Assembly: GCA_900074725.1 (NCBI GenBank)
Contig: LT598460.1
Location: 253,502-317,501 of the forward strand
DNA from: Lachancea dasiensis
Lineage: Eukaryota > Ascomycota > Saccharomycetes > Saccharomycetales > Saccharomycetaceae
Direction of reading: 5' to 3'
DNA: 64,000 bases
In this document: in pieces, positions 43,319 through 52,609 of the stretch
Layout of the letters: each line of letters begins with the position of its first letter
Numbering within the stretch: the stretch's first letter is position 1
Notes under the pieces: generated by a model
Databases searched by the model: none
What the model was told of the DNA's origin: nothing
What the model saw: the letters and a program-made list of their open reading frames with translations, nothing else
Position numbers and translations under genes: made by a program

Positions 43319-45214
43319 ATGGTCCAGGATCTCTGTGAAGACTATATTGATGACCGCCAGAGGCCTCAGTCAAAGACTGGGCCTCACACAGCCGCTCCTT
43401 CTCTATTGCCTTCCCCATTTTCGGTTGGCGTCACACAGCCCACGACCTCTGTGGATTTCACGTCGTCTTTTCCGGCCCCACCACAACCATTTTTAGAGGA
43501 TCTCAGACCTTCCAACTCTAGTGTTTACATGGATATGGCGTCGGAACGCCAATCAACGATCACCTCGCATCGCGATTTGGAGCGCGAGCTCATGCAATCG
43601 ATACGCTCCCTCGACCTCATGCCCAGAAGCCACGCTGTTAGCAACGAGATTCCGTCCATTTTTGAAACTGCGCATGGCTCACCTGTGGACCCATTGCCAC
43701 AGGAGAAACAATTCTTCATTTTGTCGTCGGCAGGCAAACCCATATATTCCATGCATGGCCAGGATGAACTCGTTATGGGACTGATGGGTATTATATACAC
43801 GGTCACAAACTACTTCAAAGTTAGCGACAACAAGGTAAAATCAATGGTAAATTCATGTGGGGGCCGCGTCCAGCAGAAATTTGTGTTTCTTGATAAAAGT
43901 CCTATAATATTAATGGCTATGTCGGCGCGAGAAGAGTCTGTGAACGATCTTTTGCAACAGCTAGACTTCCTATACTCTTACCTTATCAGCACAGTGAGTC
44001 GACGCCAGCTCACTCGCCTGTTTTCCAACCGCGACAATTTTGACCTGCGTCATTTCCTCACAGCGACAGACTTCCACAATCTGAACCACATCTGCGACTC
44101 CATTGCTTATGGCTTCAACCCTGATTTTTTACTAGGCGCCTTGAGATGTTTAACACTCCGAAAATCTACGCGGCAAACTTTACACAATATAATGTTAAGC
44201 CATGTTCAGCATCCGGAAGTTGCCGCTGACAGAGGAACCATTCTTTATGGAATCATTGTGGCACCAGGTGGACAGCTTTGTTCCGTTTTGAGACCCCGGG
44301 GTCACACTTTACACACCACTGATCTCCATCTTTTATTTTCCCTGATTTTCAATCAATATCAAGGGCTTCAGGATGACCAAGAATTATGGCTACCTATATG
44401 CTTTCCCAAATTCAACTCTAGCGGATTTTTGCACTGCTATATTAGGCTTCTGCCGCATCAAATTACGCAAGGCAAAACAGGTGAGCAGCACAGTAACTTA
44501 CCTCAAAATAACACAGATGCCTCTAACAAGGCTGCATTAGTCTTGATCAGCGCACAACGAGAGAGCTTTTTTGCTATGAAAAAGATTGGGCAAGGTATCG
44601 TAACTGAGTTACTAAACAAGAATCTTTTAGAAACAATCACTGCAGCCTCTAGGTTCGGATTTACAATGGCCGACATTCCTGCCAAGTTCGTGCATCATTT
44701 CATTTACAAATCGAAAAAGCACGTTCAGTATGTGATGCCTCGTTTGGATATGCTCAACTTTTATAAGTCTGACTTTGACCTTGATTCAGATGATGATAAT
44801 GGGAGCGTTTTTTCGATTAGCGATCGCAATGGTCTGGCATCGAGTGGGCCAGATAGCCTCGATCCGCACCTGGACCTCGAGAAGAGTAAGCACAAGGCCT
44901 ACCTTTACAAGCTCATGCGTTATTATACTCATATTCGAAATAATGCTGTTGACGAGGAAGGAGTCCCTTTTAATAGGTCCACTCTCACCTTTGTGCAGTG
45001 GTCAAATGATCAGGCGCAACCTAGCGAGTTTCCTCAAGGAGAGGCAGTTGACATGTTGTCTCTTGTTTGGTTGACCCCCACATTCGAGCTTTTCTTGATT
45101 TGTAATAATGGTGTTAGCGACAGGAATGCAGTTTTGAAAAGTGCCAAGAACATAGTTGATTGGTGCCGTCGAAATGAGGATAGATTGTTCGTCAAAAATG
45201 GTGCAATTTTTTGA
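43319..45214 (+). CDS. MON1: Mon1, subunit of the Mon1-Ccz1 exchange factor for Ypt7/Rab7
   Basis: The first ATG (43319) gives 631 residues beginning MVQDLCEDYIDD; the frame is open seven codons further only with a TTG. S. cerevisiae Mon1 has 644. After a disordered N-terminus (1-140) come the longin-type domains of the family, with KQFFILSSAGKPIYSMHGQD (about residue 135), LMGIIYTVTNYFK, FLDKSPIILMAMSAREES and a C-terminal third domain ending CRRNEDRLFVKNGAIF. Mon1-Ccz1 replaces Rab5 with Rab7 on late endosomes, vacuoles and autophagosomes. It follows RPS2 in the chromosome VII series and is convergent with the GATA gene. Confidence 0.94.
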   Translation: MVQDLCEDYIDDRQRPQSKTGPHTAAPSLLPSPFSVGVTQPTTSVDFTSSFPAPPQPFLEDLRPSNSSVYMDMASERQSTITSHRDLERELMQSIRSLDLMPRSHAVSNEIPSIFETAHGSPVDPLPQEKQFFILSSAGKPIYSMHGQDELVMGLMGIIYTVTNYFKVSDNKVKSMVNSCGGRVQQKFVFLDKSPIILMAMSAREESVNDLLQQLDFLYSYLISTVSRRQLTRLFSNRDNFDLRHFLTATDFHNLNHICDSIAYGFNPDFLLGALRCLTLRKSTRQTLHNIMLSHVQHPEVAADRGTILYGIIVAPGGQLCSVLRPRGHTLHTTDLHLLFSLIFNQYQGLQDDQELWLPICFPKFNSSGFLHCYIRLLPHQITQGKTGEQHSNLPQNNTDASNKAALVLISAQRESFFAMKKIGQGIVTELLNKNLLETITAASRFGFTMADIPAKFVHHFIYKSKKHVQYVMPRLDMLNFYKSDFDLDSDDDNGSVFSISDRNGLASSGPDSLDPHLDLEKSKHKAYLYKLMRYYTHIRNNAVDEEGVPFNRSTLTFVQWSNDQAQPSEFPQGEAVDMLSLVWLTPTFELFLICNNGVSDRNAVLKSAKNIVDWCRRNEDRLFVKNGAIF

Positions 45215-45300
45215 CTCACGCACGGGCTTCTTACAGAGAGAGTCTTGAAGTATATCGATGAAGTTGTGACGCTCAGGTTTTTACCAACTATTCCGCTGCT

Positions 45301-46551
45301 TCAAAGCCCAGTCACCGGTACATCAAACAGTTTGGGAACTTTTCTATCGGCGCTGGAGATCTTTTTCCTATACTTCAATATCATCGCTGCTCGCTCATCG
45401 CCAAATTTTCTGACCAGCTTTTTGTAAAACAAGCCACACGCGTTGCAGAGACTTCTTTTTCCGTGGGGCCCTTTTCTCCATTCGGGCGTTTTCGCGGAAT
45501 GACAATGTGCACATTGCACTCCTATTTTTTTAATACCACCTTCAGGTAGCGATGATTGCGAGAGCGTACTGACCCCTGTGCCACTTTGGTCGTACATGCG
45601 TTGGTGGTCCCTTGCCGAGGAATCATCACTCGTACGATAGTCTTTGCGACCCTCAGGTATGGCATCTACCATAGGATTGAGTTTAGGCAAGGTACCATGG
45701 CTTTCAGAAAGGTCTGAGAGGTTACTTGATCTTTTTTGCTGCGGCAATTTCTCTGCTGGATTTAATGGCAATCGAAGATGTAGCTTCTTATACTTTCTTT
45801 TCCACTGTTCAAGCATTTTCAAAGAGTCGTATGCGCGCTTTGCCATTTTGAGAGTTAGCTCCAGACTATCGGCCGATATGTAGTCGATCAAAAGACACAT
45901 GCTATCTGTTGCAGCAACATCCTGGCTATGCAATGACAATGGCCACTCCTGAAAATTCTTGTACATGATTTGCAAACTTTCTAAAATTTCTGCAATTTTC
46001 AATTGGTAATCCCCATTGAAATGTATGATACTGTCGACTGCCCGATTACTTGTGATCGTATGTCGACCAGCTTTTGTGGATGCTTCCACGGCATAAGCCA
46101 GTTTCAACAAATCACCGCTTGGTTTCAGGATTTTTCCCGAACCTAGCGGCCGAGGTGTTGATCGATGCTGGTGGAACTGCACGAGCCGCGTGTTCCCGCC
46201 GCCAATATTTGCCAAACGACGCTGAGATATCTCAGATATTGTTGTATAGCTGCTGTCAAAATCGTGAGAAGGAGTTTCTGTACCACTAGCCAGATGTTCC
46301 GAAATCACGCGTCCCCCAGAGGGAAGTTCAGGCGTTTGTGCGATATGTCGCGATGACTTACCATGTAATAAGTCTGGATTAGGATATTTGAAATCTACGT
46401 GACGCAGGTGGATGTCCTGTAACAACTGTCTAATACTGGGCAGACTGGGTCTAATTTTGGATCCCTTTTGTGCAATTTTGATTCTGGGAAGTACAGTAAA
46501 ATTTTGCAGCTCTTGAAAGCTGCCCTGCTGGAGTAAGGTTCCTGTGTGCAT
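45301..46551 (-). CDS. GATA-type zinc-finger protein (Gat2/Srd1/Ecm23 type)
   Basis: From the ATG at 46551 the protein is 416 residues. A single GATA finger lies at the C-terminus: C347-x2-C350-x18-C369-x2-C372, reading CAHCHSAKTPEWRKGPHGKR and then SLCNACGLFYKKLVRKFGDE. The basic tail MILKYRKKISSADRKVPKLF follows. The 18-residue spacing and the LCNACGLFYKK/KFG tail match Gat2 and the Srd1/Ecm23 pair of S. cerevisiae rather than Gln3/Gat1. The rest is low-complexity with one helical stretch (about 160-265). Role inferred: sequence-specific transcription factor. Neither S. cerevisiae series has a GATA gene at this place. Confidence 0.88.
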   Translation of the reverse strand: MHTGTLLQQGSFQELQNFTVLPRIKIAQKGSKIRPSLPSIRQLLQDIHLRHVDFKYPNPDLLHGKSSRHIAQTPELPSGGRVISEHLASGTETPSHDFDSSYTTISEISQRRLANIGGGNTRLVQFHQHRSTPRPLGSGKILKPSGDLLKLAYAVEASTKAGRHTITSNRAVDSIIHFNGDYQLKIAEILESLQIMYKNFQEWPLSLHSQDVAATDSMCLLIDYISADSLELTLKMAKRAYDSLKMLEQWKRKYKKLHLRLPLNPAEKLPQQKRSSNLSDLSESHGTLPKLNPMVDAIPEGRKDYRTSDDSSARDHQRMYDQSGTGVSTLSQSSLPEGGIKKIGVQCAHCHSAKTPEWRKGPHGKRSLCNACGLFYKKLVRKFGDERAAMILKYRKKISSADRKVPKLFDVPVTGL

Positions 46552-47172
46552 ATTCAAATAATCTTATTAGCTCGAATCTTTTTGTTATGTGCTCCTGCCG
46601 CGCTTTTCACCAATTTCGACAATCGATAACGCGAGTGAACTAATTTGCTTGAGGCGATTGATTTGAAATGCAAAGAGTACCAGAGGACGCAACGCCCAGC
46701 AGATTTGCTTGACTGTTATATTATATTTGTGGGACAAGGTTTCGCCTGCACAGGAAACGGTAGTTTCACCTTACATTGGCGAAATATGTAAAGAAGCCAA
46801 AATAAGATTTGGAAAAATAGGCAATATAACTTCTTCGCTCGAACACAACTTTCAAGTGGCTCTGGGCCACTTGAATAAGCTTTGGCCAATGAGTATGATT
46901 ATCTTATTTAGCTACTAGACGTTGCTCAATCAAATTGTTAAGAAAGGCCTAATTTGTAATCGTATTCTTAGAGAACGTACTCCAAATTTTGGCGAAGGCT
47001 TTCGAATCTTGGGAGCCCATGGCTACTTGGTGCGTTATGTCCTACGCTTGAGAATTACCTTCGCTGCCACGTTAACGATGATGTGGTTAATTTGTGACAT
47101 CAATATTAAGCTTCATTCGTAAGGTTTCCCTTTATATGAGTGATCGAGAAGTAGTACAATTATCTCTGCTTG
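46552..47172. other. Divergent intergenic region GATA gene / ROT2
   Basis: 621 bp. It contains GATAA cores (for example CGATAACG near 46625 and TTATCTTATT near 46904), which the neighbouring GATA factor could in principle bind. No additional gene is supportable. Confidence 0.4.
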
Positions 47173-49953
47173 ATGCTAGGTTCGCACTTAGCTTCAAAGC
47201 TATTTTTCATTCTAGTGCTTGCTAGCCATACTTTAGCTTTCACAGATTACTTGTTGAAGTCATGTTCGCAGTCAGGGTTTTGCTCCAGAAATAGGCATTA
47301 TGCGAGGGAAATGGAAATGGCGGAGAAGAGCGCTTATTCAATTGATACACAGAGCATCCAGATGAATACCTTGAATCACACTTTTCAGGCCAACATTTTG
47401 AAAAAGGTTTCCTGCGGTCCACAATTAGGCGACAAAACGATAATACTGCCTCTATTTATCGACATGCTCGAGGGCGGCAAGCTACGTTTCAAGATAGACG
47501 AAGTTAGGGACGTGGCACCTGATGATGAATTGAGGGTTTTGAATCCAAACCGATATGATGGAGCATCTAGTTGGGCTTTTGACAAGCATGCAAATGTGTC
47601 TCACACCCATGTTGATGTGGCACGATCAATCTGGCCGTTTGGACGGTACTCACTTTTCATTAACAGCAAGGACTCAGCCGTTGCCGCTAAGATCTACCTG
47701 AAAAAATTCCGGCTCGAGCTGTTCTATCATGGAAAGCTCGTCTTGGTAGTGAACGATCGAATGCTTCTGAATATTGAACATCGTAGAACGCTGGAAGAAA
47801 ATGCCCTCCACAAATTACCTGAGGAACTAGCGTTCAATGATTTTGAGGATACTTTTACTTATTCAAAGGATGACAGTCTGCCCTTCGGTCCAGAATCTGT
47901 AGCCCTTGATTTTACCCTCGTTGGCATCCATGATGTTTATGGGATTCCCGAGCACGCCGACAGCTTGCGGCTGAAAGATACACGCGGAAGTGATCCATAC
48001 CGTCTGTTCAACGTTGATGTCTTTGAGTACAACCTACAGGCAAAAACACCAATGTATGGAGCAATTCCTCTCATGATTGGCACTAACGCAGAATACTCTG
48101 CAGGTGTTTTTTGGGTAAACGCAGCTGATACGATGGTTGACATTGAATACCATGATCAGGATACTAAAACTCACTGGATTTCGGAAGCTGGCATTATCGA
48201 TGTGATGATTTTCTTAGCCGATACACCCTTACAGATTACGTCGTCCTATACTGAGGTAACTGGCCGGCCCCAGTTGCCAATGATTTCTTCCATCGGATAT
48301 CATCAATGTAGGTGGAACTACAATGACGAAAAAGATGTTTTAACAGTTGATTCTCAGATGGATAAGGCAGGTATTCCATACGATGTCATCTGGCTAGACT
48401 TAGAATACACAAACGATAAGAAGTTTTTTACGTGGAAGCCCGATGCATTTCCAGATCCCCACAAGATGCTCAAAAAGCTATGGAAGTATGGTCGAAACCT
48501 TGTAACGTTGATCGATCCCCATCTAAAGGTAAAGTACGCTGTCAGTGAAATGATCGAGAGTAACAATGCGTCAGTGAAGAATAGTTTGGGCGACAGTTAC
48601 CATGGACACTGTTGGCCTGGCGAATCAATCTGGATAGACACACTTGGTGCTTCGGCGCGGGAAATTTGGGGCAATTTTGTACATAACTTTCTGCGGAAGT
48701 ATGACAACCTACACATTTGGAACGATATGAACGAGCCTTCTATTTTCAGTGGACCTGAAACCACGGCACCCAAAGACCTTGTTCATGCAGGTGGTTTTGA
48801 AGAGAGATCTGTTCATAACTTGTATGGATTAACCGTCCACGAAGCAACGTATGATGCCATGAAGTCCTCGTACAGCGCAAAAGATAGGAGACCTTTCGTA
48901 CTAACGAGGTCTTTTTACGCAGGCTCACAACGCACTGCTGCTGTTTGGACCGGCGACAACGTGGCCAATTGGGACTATTTAAAAGAATCGATTCCCATGT
49001 GCCTCAGTAACAATATTGCTGGATTCCCCTTCATAGGTGCAGATGTAGCTGGATTTTCTGGAAATCCTTCTGCTGAATTGTTGATCCGTTGGTATCAGGC
49101 TGGAATATGGTATCCATTTTTTCGTGGTCACGCTCATATTGATGCCACGAGAAGAGAACCTTACTTGTTACAAGAGCCAGCTAAATCTCTGGTAAGAAGT
49201 GCGATACGGCTAAGGTACTCTTTACTACCGACTTTTTACACTGCGTTCCATGACTCAAGCGTCAACGGAACTCCTATCATGAATCCAATGTTTTACATGC
49301 ACCCTCAGGTGGGTCAAGCTTACGGCATAGATGACCAATTTTACTTGGGGCAAACTGGGCTTCTTGTAAAACCTATCACTGAACAAGGTGTTTCAGAAAT
49401 CGATATGTTTTTCCCCAAGGGTCTATTTTATGAATTCAGCGAAGCACTAACATCTTTTTCTGTTGATGAGCCAAAGATACTCACTATCGATGCTCCACTC
49501 GAGAAACAACCTATCTTTATCGAGGGAGGACACATAATTGTCAAGAGGGATAGATACAGGAGATCTGCGAAGTTGATGGAAAACGACCCCTTTACTCTGG
49601 TTATAGCTCCCGACACCGTAGGTCGCGCATCTGGTCGGCTCTATCTTGACGATGGGGAGACTTTTTCGTACCAGAAAGGCGCCTTCCTTGAGGTACATCT
49701 AGAGTTTGAAGACTGCATGTTGAAATCGCTAGTAAAGCATCAACCTATTGGTACACATAATTTCGCAGGCAAAGTCGACAAAATAGTGATCGCAAATCCC
49801 AACCTTCGTCGCCCCCGGCATTTTGCGATAATAAGGCAAGGAACAGAAGAGTGGAAACAGGAGCTGAAACACACAGAAAACATGGGTGTGATAACGATCG
49901 AAAATCCCCTTTTGGATTTCAATAAAGAATGGTCATTAGATCTATCCGTGTGA
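47173..49953 (+). CDS. ROT2: Rot2, catalytic alpha subunit of ER glucosidase II
   Basis: From the ATG at 47173 (926 residues) a hydrophobic signal peptide (MLGSHLASKLFFILVLASHT) leads into the lumenal protein. GH31 features are present: VIWLDLEYTNDKKFF, the catalytic block WNDMNEPS with nucleophile Asp518, RPFVLTRSFYAGSQRTAAVW, WTGDNVANWDYLKESI and WYQAGIWYPFFRGHAHIDAT. S. cerevisiae Rot2 has 954 residues. With Gtb1 it trims the two inner glucoses from N-glycans in calnexin-type quality control, and it affects cell-wall glucan. Its stop codon is only 21 bp from that of SLX1 on the opposite strand. Confidence 0.96.
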   Translation: MLGSHLASKLFFILVLASHTLAFTDYLLKSCSQSGFCSRNRHYAREMEMAEKSAYSIDTQSIQMNTLNHTFQANILKKVSCGPQLGDKTIILPLFIDMLEGGKLRFKIDEVRDVAPDDELRVLNPNRYDGASSWAFDKHANVSHTHVDVARSIWPFGRYSLFINSKDSAVAAKIYLKKFRLELFYHGKLVLVVNDRMLLNIEHRRTLEENALHKLPEELAFNDFEDTFTYSKDDSLPFGPESVALDFTLVGIHDVYGIPEHADSLRLKDTRGSDPYRLFNVDVFEYNLQAKTPMYGAIPLMIGTNAEYSAGVFWVNAADTMVDIEYHDQDTKTHWISEAGIIDVMIFLADTPLQITSSYTEVTGRPQLPMISSIGYHQCRWNYNDEKDVLTVDSQMDKAGIPYDVIWLDLEYTNDKKFFTWKPDAFPDPHKMLKKLWKYGRNLVTLIDPHLKVKYAVSEMIESNNASVKNSLGDSYHGHCWPGESIWIDTLGASAREIWGNFVHNFLRKYDNLHIWNDMNEPSIFSGPETTAPKDLVHAGGFEERSVHNLYGLTVHEATYDAMKSSYSAKDRRPFVLTRSFYAGSQRTAAVWTGDNVANWDYLKESIPMCLSNNIAGFPFIGADVAGFSGNPSAELLIRWYQAGIWYPFFRGHAHIDATRREPYLLQEPAKSLVRSAIRLRYSLLPTFYTAFHDSSVNGTPIMNPMFYMHPQVGQAYGIDDQFYLGQTGLLVKPITEQGVSEIDMFFPKGLFYEFSEALTSFSVDEPKILTIDAPLEKQPIFIEGGHIIVKRDRYRRSAKLMENDPFTLVIAPDTVGRASGRLYLDDGETFSYQKGAFLEVHLEFEDCMLKSLVKHQPIGTHNFAGKVDKIVIANPNLRRPRHFAIIRQGTEEWKQELKHTENMGVITIENPLLDFNKEWSLDLSV

Positions 49954-49974
49954 AAATCAATGAAAATGCCTCTT

Positions 49975-50907
49975 TCAATCTTCACATCTCCTGTCGTTGG
50001 AGTCCCTCAACCAAGTTGAATATCTGACGACGCTTGTCCAAAGAATACTCTTCTCGCACGATGGACAGTCCCCGGACTTTGGAATTAAACTTACTGTTCC
50101 GTTTTCCAGGCGTTCGTCGTCCAAAAAAATCCTATGGAGGCACCGTAAATGAGAAACGAAGTCGCATTTTTCCATAGGGCAAAAGGCAACAAGAGGCGAA
50201 GATCTCTCCTCATTACACTGAAGCTCGCGCTTCTGGTTCTCATCCTGGTCATCACTAACGTAATTGAACGTAACCTGGCATACTCGGCAGCTAATTTCCC
50301 CATGTGCAAGTAATGCGAGCTGTTGAGCTATACGCATTTGATCTGGGGCCAGCACATTCCTGAAAAACAATTCTACGTGGATCAAGTTTTCCACATGATG
50401 CTCATCGCAGGTTCCCAGCCCCAAGTCTGAGACCGTTTTGATCACCTCGCCGCCAATATTAAACCGATCTTGGTCCCATACTTTAACAGCCTCCGGGTCA
50501 AAAAAATGAATTTTCAGATCCATACGACTAAAAAATGCATTTTCAATCAGTAATCGAATTACACCCAACTTGTGGTGGAGACTGCGCCCCCCTGCCTTGT
50601 TTTTAACCAGACGCCTTTCGTCCTTAATGAAATGGGTTTGGTAGCTATGCTGCCAAGCGTGTTCAAACTGTAGAGCTGCAATCTTGCTGGTGAATCCATA
50701 TACACAGGCCACCATTTCCCAGGGTCTCAAGCCAGCTCGTTTTGTCCTATACGCTGACCCATTGCTGAGATCTCCATTGTGTTGTCTCAACCTTCGCACG
50801 GGATTTGGAGTAGAACCAATGTAGAAAGATTGCTTCTTCGGAACTGATCTTAGTAAATAACAACAGTAAAACTCAGGGACTTTATGAACTGTCGCAACGC
50901 TGGTCAT
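49975..50907 (-). CDS. SLX1: Slx1, GIY-YIG structure-specific endonuclease subunit
   Basis: This 310-residue protein starts with the GIY-YIG nuclease domain: YCCYLLRSV, FYIGSTPNPVRRLRQHNG and KIAALQFEHAWQHSY (about 14-105). It ends with a cysteine-rich RING/PHD-like finger (CRVC at about 210, then CPMEKCDFVSHLRCLHRIFL and CPSC near 285). S. cerevisiae Slx1 has 304 residues. With Slx4 it cuts branched DNA such as 5' flaps and replication forks, mainly in rDNA. It is divergent from MCX1 with only 113 bp between start codons, the same pairing as YBR228W/YBR227C. Confidence 0.96.
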   Translation of the reverse strand: MTSVATVHKVPEFYCCYLLRSVPKKQSFYIGSTPNPVRRLRQHNGDLSNGSAYRTKRAGLRPWEMVACVYGFTSKIAALQFEHAWQHSYQTHFIKDERRLVKNKAGGRSLHHKLGVIRLLIENAFFSRMDLKIHFFDPEAVKVWDQDRFNIGGEVIKTVSDLGLGTCDEHHVENLIHVELFFRNVLAPDQMRIAQQLALLAHGEISCRVCQVTFNYVSDDQDENQKRELQCNEERSSPLVAFCPMEKCDFVSHLRCLHRIFLDDERLENGTVSLIPKSGDCPSCEKSILWTSVVRYSTWLRDSNDRRCED

Positions 50908-51020
50908 TCTTCATATTGCTGATTGTGCCTGTCCTCTCTTTTTGTCTAGGTGCAGCAGATATGTTAAATTAACTGTCTTTGATGGTTTACTACTTAAAGG
51001 AAGTGCTCAAAATATAATCA

Positions 51021-52538
51021 ATGAGCAGGGTAGCATTGAGGGCGTTCACAACTACCCAGCCACTAAGATTTGCGGCTGCAAAAACAGGTGGATTTAAGTA
51101 CCAAAAGATCCCTTCCCCTAAGGAACTGAGGCAGTTTCTGGATAACTACGTGGTGGGCCAGACCGTGGGAAAGAAAGTTCTGAGCGTAGCAGTCTACAAC
51201 CACTACCTAAGGGTCAACGACAAGCAGAAACGATTAGAGGCAAAACTACAGAGTGAACTTTTGGAACAGCAACGCCAAGAAGATGACGAAAACGAGCCGA
51301 TTTATTCAGAGAGCACCGAAGCCAAATCTGGCTACAGGCAATTGCGCAAGCAGTTATCGCAAGACATGGGGCTAGGAGATGCAGATCTAGAGCTTTCCAA
51401 GAGTAATGTGCTTGTAGTTGGACCGTCGGGCTCCGGCAAAACCCTTTTGGCTTCCACGCTAGCGCGTGTTCTAGACGTCCCAATCGCCATAACTGACTGT
51501 ACACAACTGACACAGGCAGGATACATAGGGGAGGATGTGGAAGTGTGCATAGAAAGGCTTCTGGTTAACGCTGATTATGACGTTGCAAAGGCTGAGCGTG
51601 GTATCATTGTTCTGGATGAAATAGACAAACTGGCCAAACCAGCAGCCAGTATAGGAACCAAGGACGTTTCGGGTGAAGGAGTTCAGCAGTCGCTTCTCAA
51701 AATTTTAGAGGGCCACTCGGTGGAAGTCACCGTCAAAAAGCCTGTCAAGCAAAAGAAGGACGACAAGCAGAATCAGATTAATGCCAAAAAGGATGAAACC
51801 TTTGTCGTGGACACGTCTAATATCCTTTTCATGCTCATGGGTGCATTTGTTGGCCTTGACAAACACGTTGTTAAAAGGATCAATAGTCTCAGGGCTCAGT
51901 CGGCAGGTGAAATGCAGGAAGACAAAAATGACGATATAAAACGCTTGAGGTTTAGCAACACTATCGAAAAAGTGCAGCTTCCTAACGGCCAGAAGACATC
52001 TGCTTTGAACCTTGCGACCCCTTCAGATCTGGTCTCTTACGGTCTGATCCCAGAATTAATAGGTCGGGTTCCTATAATAACTGCCTTAGAGCCTCTCGAA
52101 CGGTCGGACTTGTACCATATCCTCAGAGAACCAAAGAACGCTCTTTTGAATCAATATGAATACATTTTCAAACAATTTGGCGTAAAACTCTGCGTTACAC
52201 AAAAGGCTCTCATAAAAGTTGCTCACTTTGCTCAAAATGAGGGAACAGGTGCCAGAGGACTGAGAGGCATTATGGAGCGCCTACTGTTGAACGTGAACTA
52301 CGAATGCCCAGGATCTGGTATTGCATACGTTTTAGTTGATGAGAAGACTGTTAATGCACTAAAGCAGTCAAACCACTCTCTTTCATCGCATGTTGTTGCT
52401 AGATACTACTCAAGAGGCGAAAGAGATCGGTTTATTGAAGATGTGTACAAGGAAGACACTGAACAGGGAAAGTTATTAGACAACCTATACGGAAGGGTTG
52501 GCAGTCGGATAATTGAGGGCAAAGCCATTCATGAATAA
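51021..52538 (+). CDS. MCX1: Mcx1, mitochondrial ClpX-type AAA+ unfoldase
   Basis: This 505-residue protein begins with a basic presequence (MSRVALRAFTTTQPLRFAAA) and then goes directly into the ClpX AAA+ core. It has Walker A GPSGSGKT (134-141), the block TDCTQLTQAGYIGEDVEVCI, Walker B GIIVLDEIDKLAKP, ELIGRVPIITALEPL and sensor 2 GARGLRGIMERLL. The N-terminal zinc-binding domain of bacterial ClpX is absent, and no IGF-type ClpP loop is evident, as expected in yeasts, which lack mitochondrial ClpP. Mcx1 activates 5-aminolevulinate synthase (Hem1) in the matrix, linking it to heme synthesis. A lysine-rich insert (about 240-260) follows the Walker B region. Confidence 0.95.
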   Translation: MSRVALRAFTTTQPLRFAAAKTGGFKYQKIPSPKELRQFLDNYVVGQTVGKKVLSVAVYNHYLRVNDKQKRLEAKLQSELLEQQRQEDDENEPIYSESTEAKSGYRQLRKQLSQDMGLGDADLELSKSNVLVVGPSGSGKTLLASTLARVLDVPIAITDCTQLTQAGYIGEDVEVCIERLLVNADYDVAKAERGIIVLDEIDKLAKPAASIGTKDVSGEGVQQSLLKILEGHSVEVTVKKPVKQKKDDKQNQINAKKDETFVVDTSNILFMLMGAFVGLDKHVVKRINSLRAQSAGEMQEDKNDDIKRLRFSNTIEKVQLPNGQKTSALNLATPSDLVSYGLIPELIGRVPIITALEPLERSDLYHILREPKNALLNQYEYIFKQFGVKLCVTQKALIKVAHFAQNEGTGARGLRGIMERLLLNVNYECPGSGIAYVLVDEKTVNALKQSNHSLSSHVVARYYSRGERDRFIEDVYKEDTEQGKLLDNLYGRVGSRIIEGKAIHE

Positions 52539-52609
52539 ACGAAACTAATTAAAAAGTATGTGTGTTCCATGCAGAGAATATTAAAATAGACATAAATCAT
52601 TTTTTTAGG

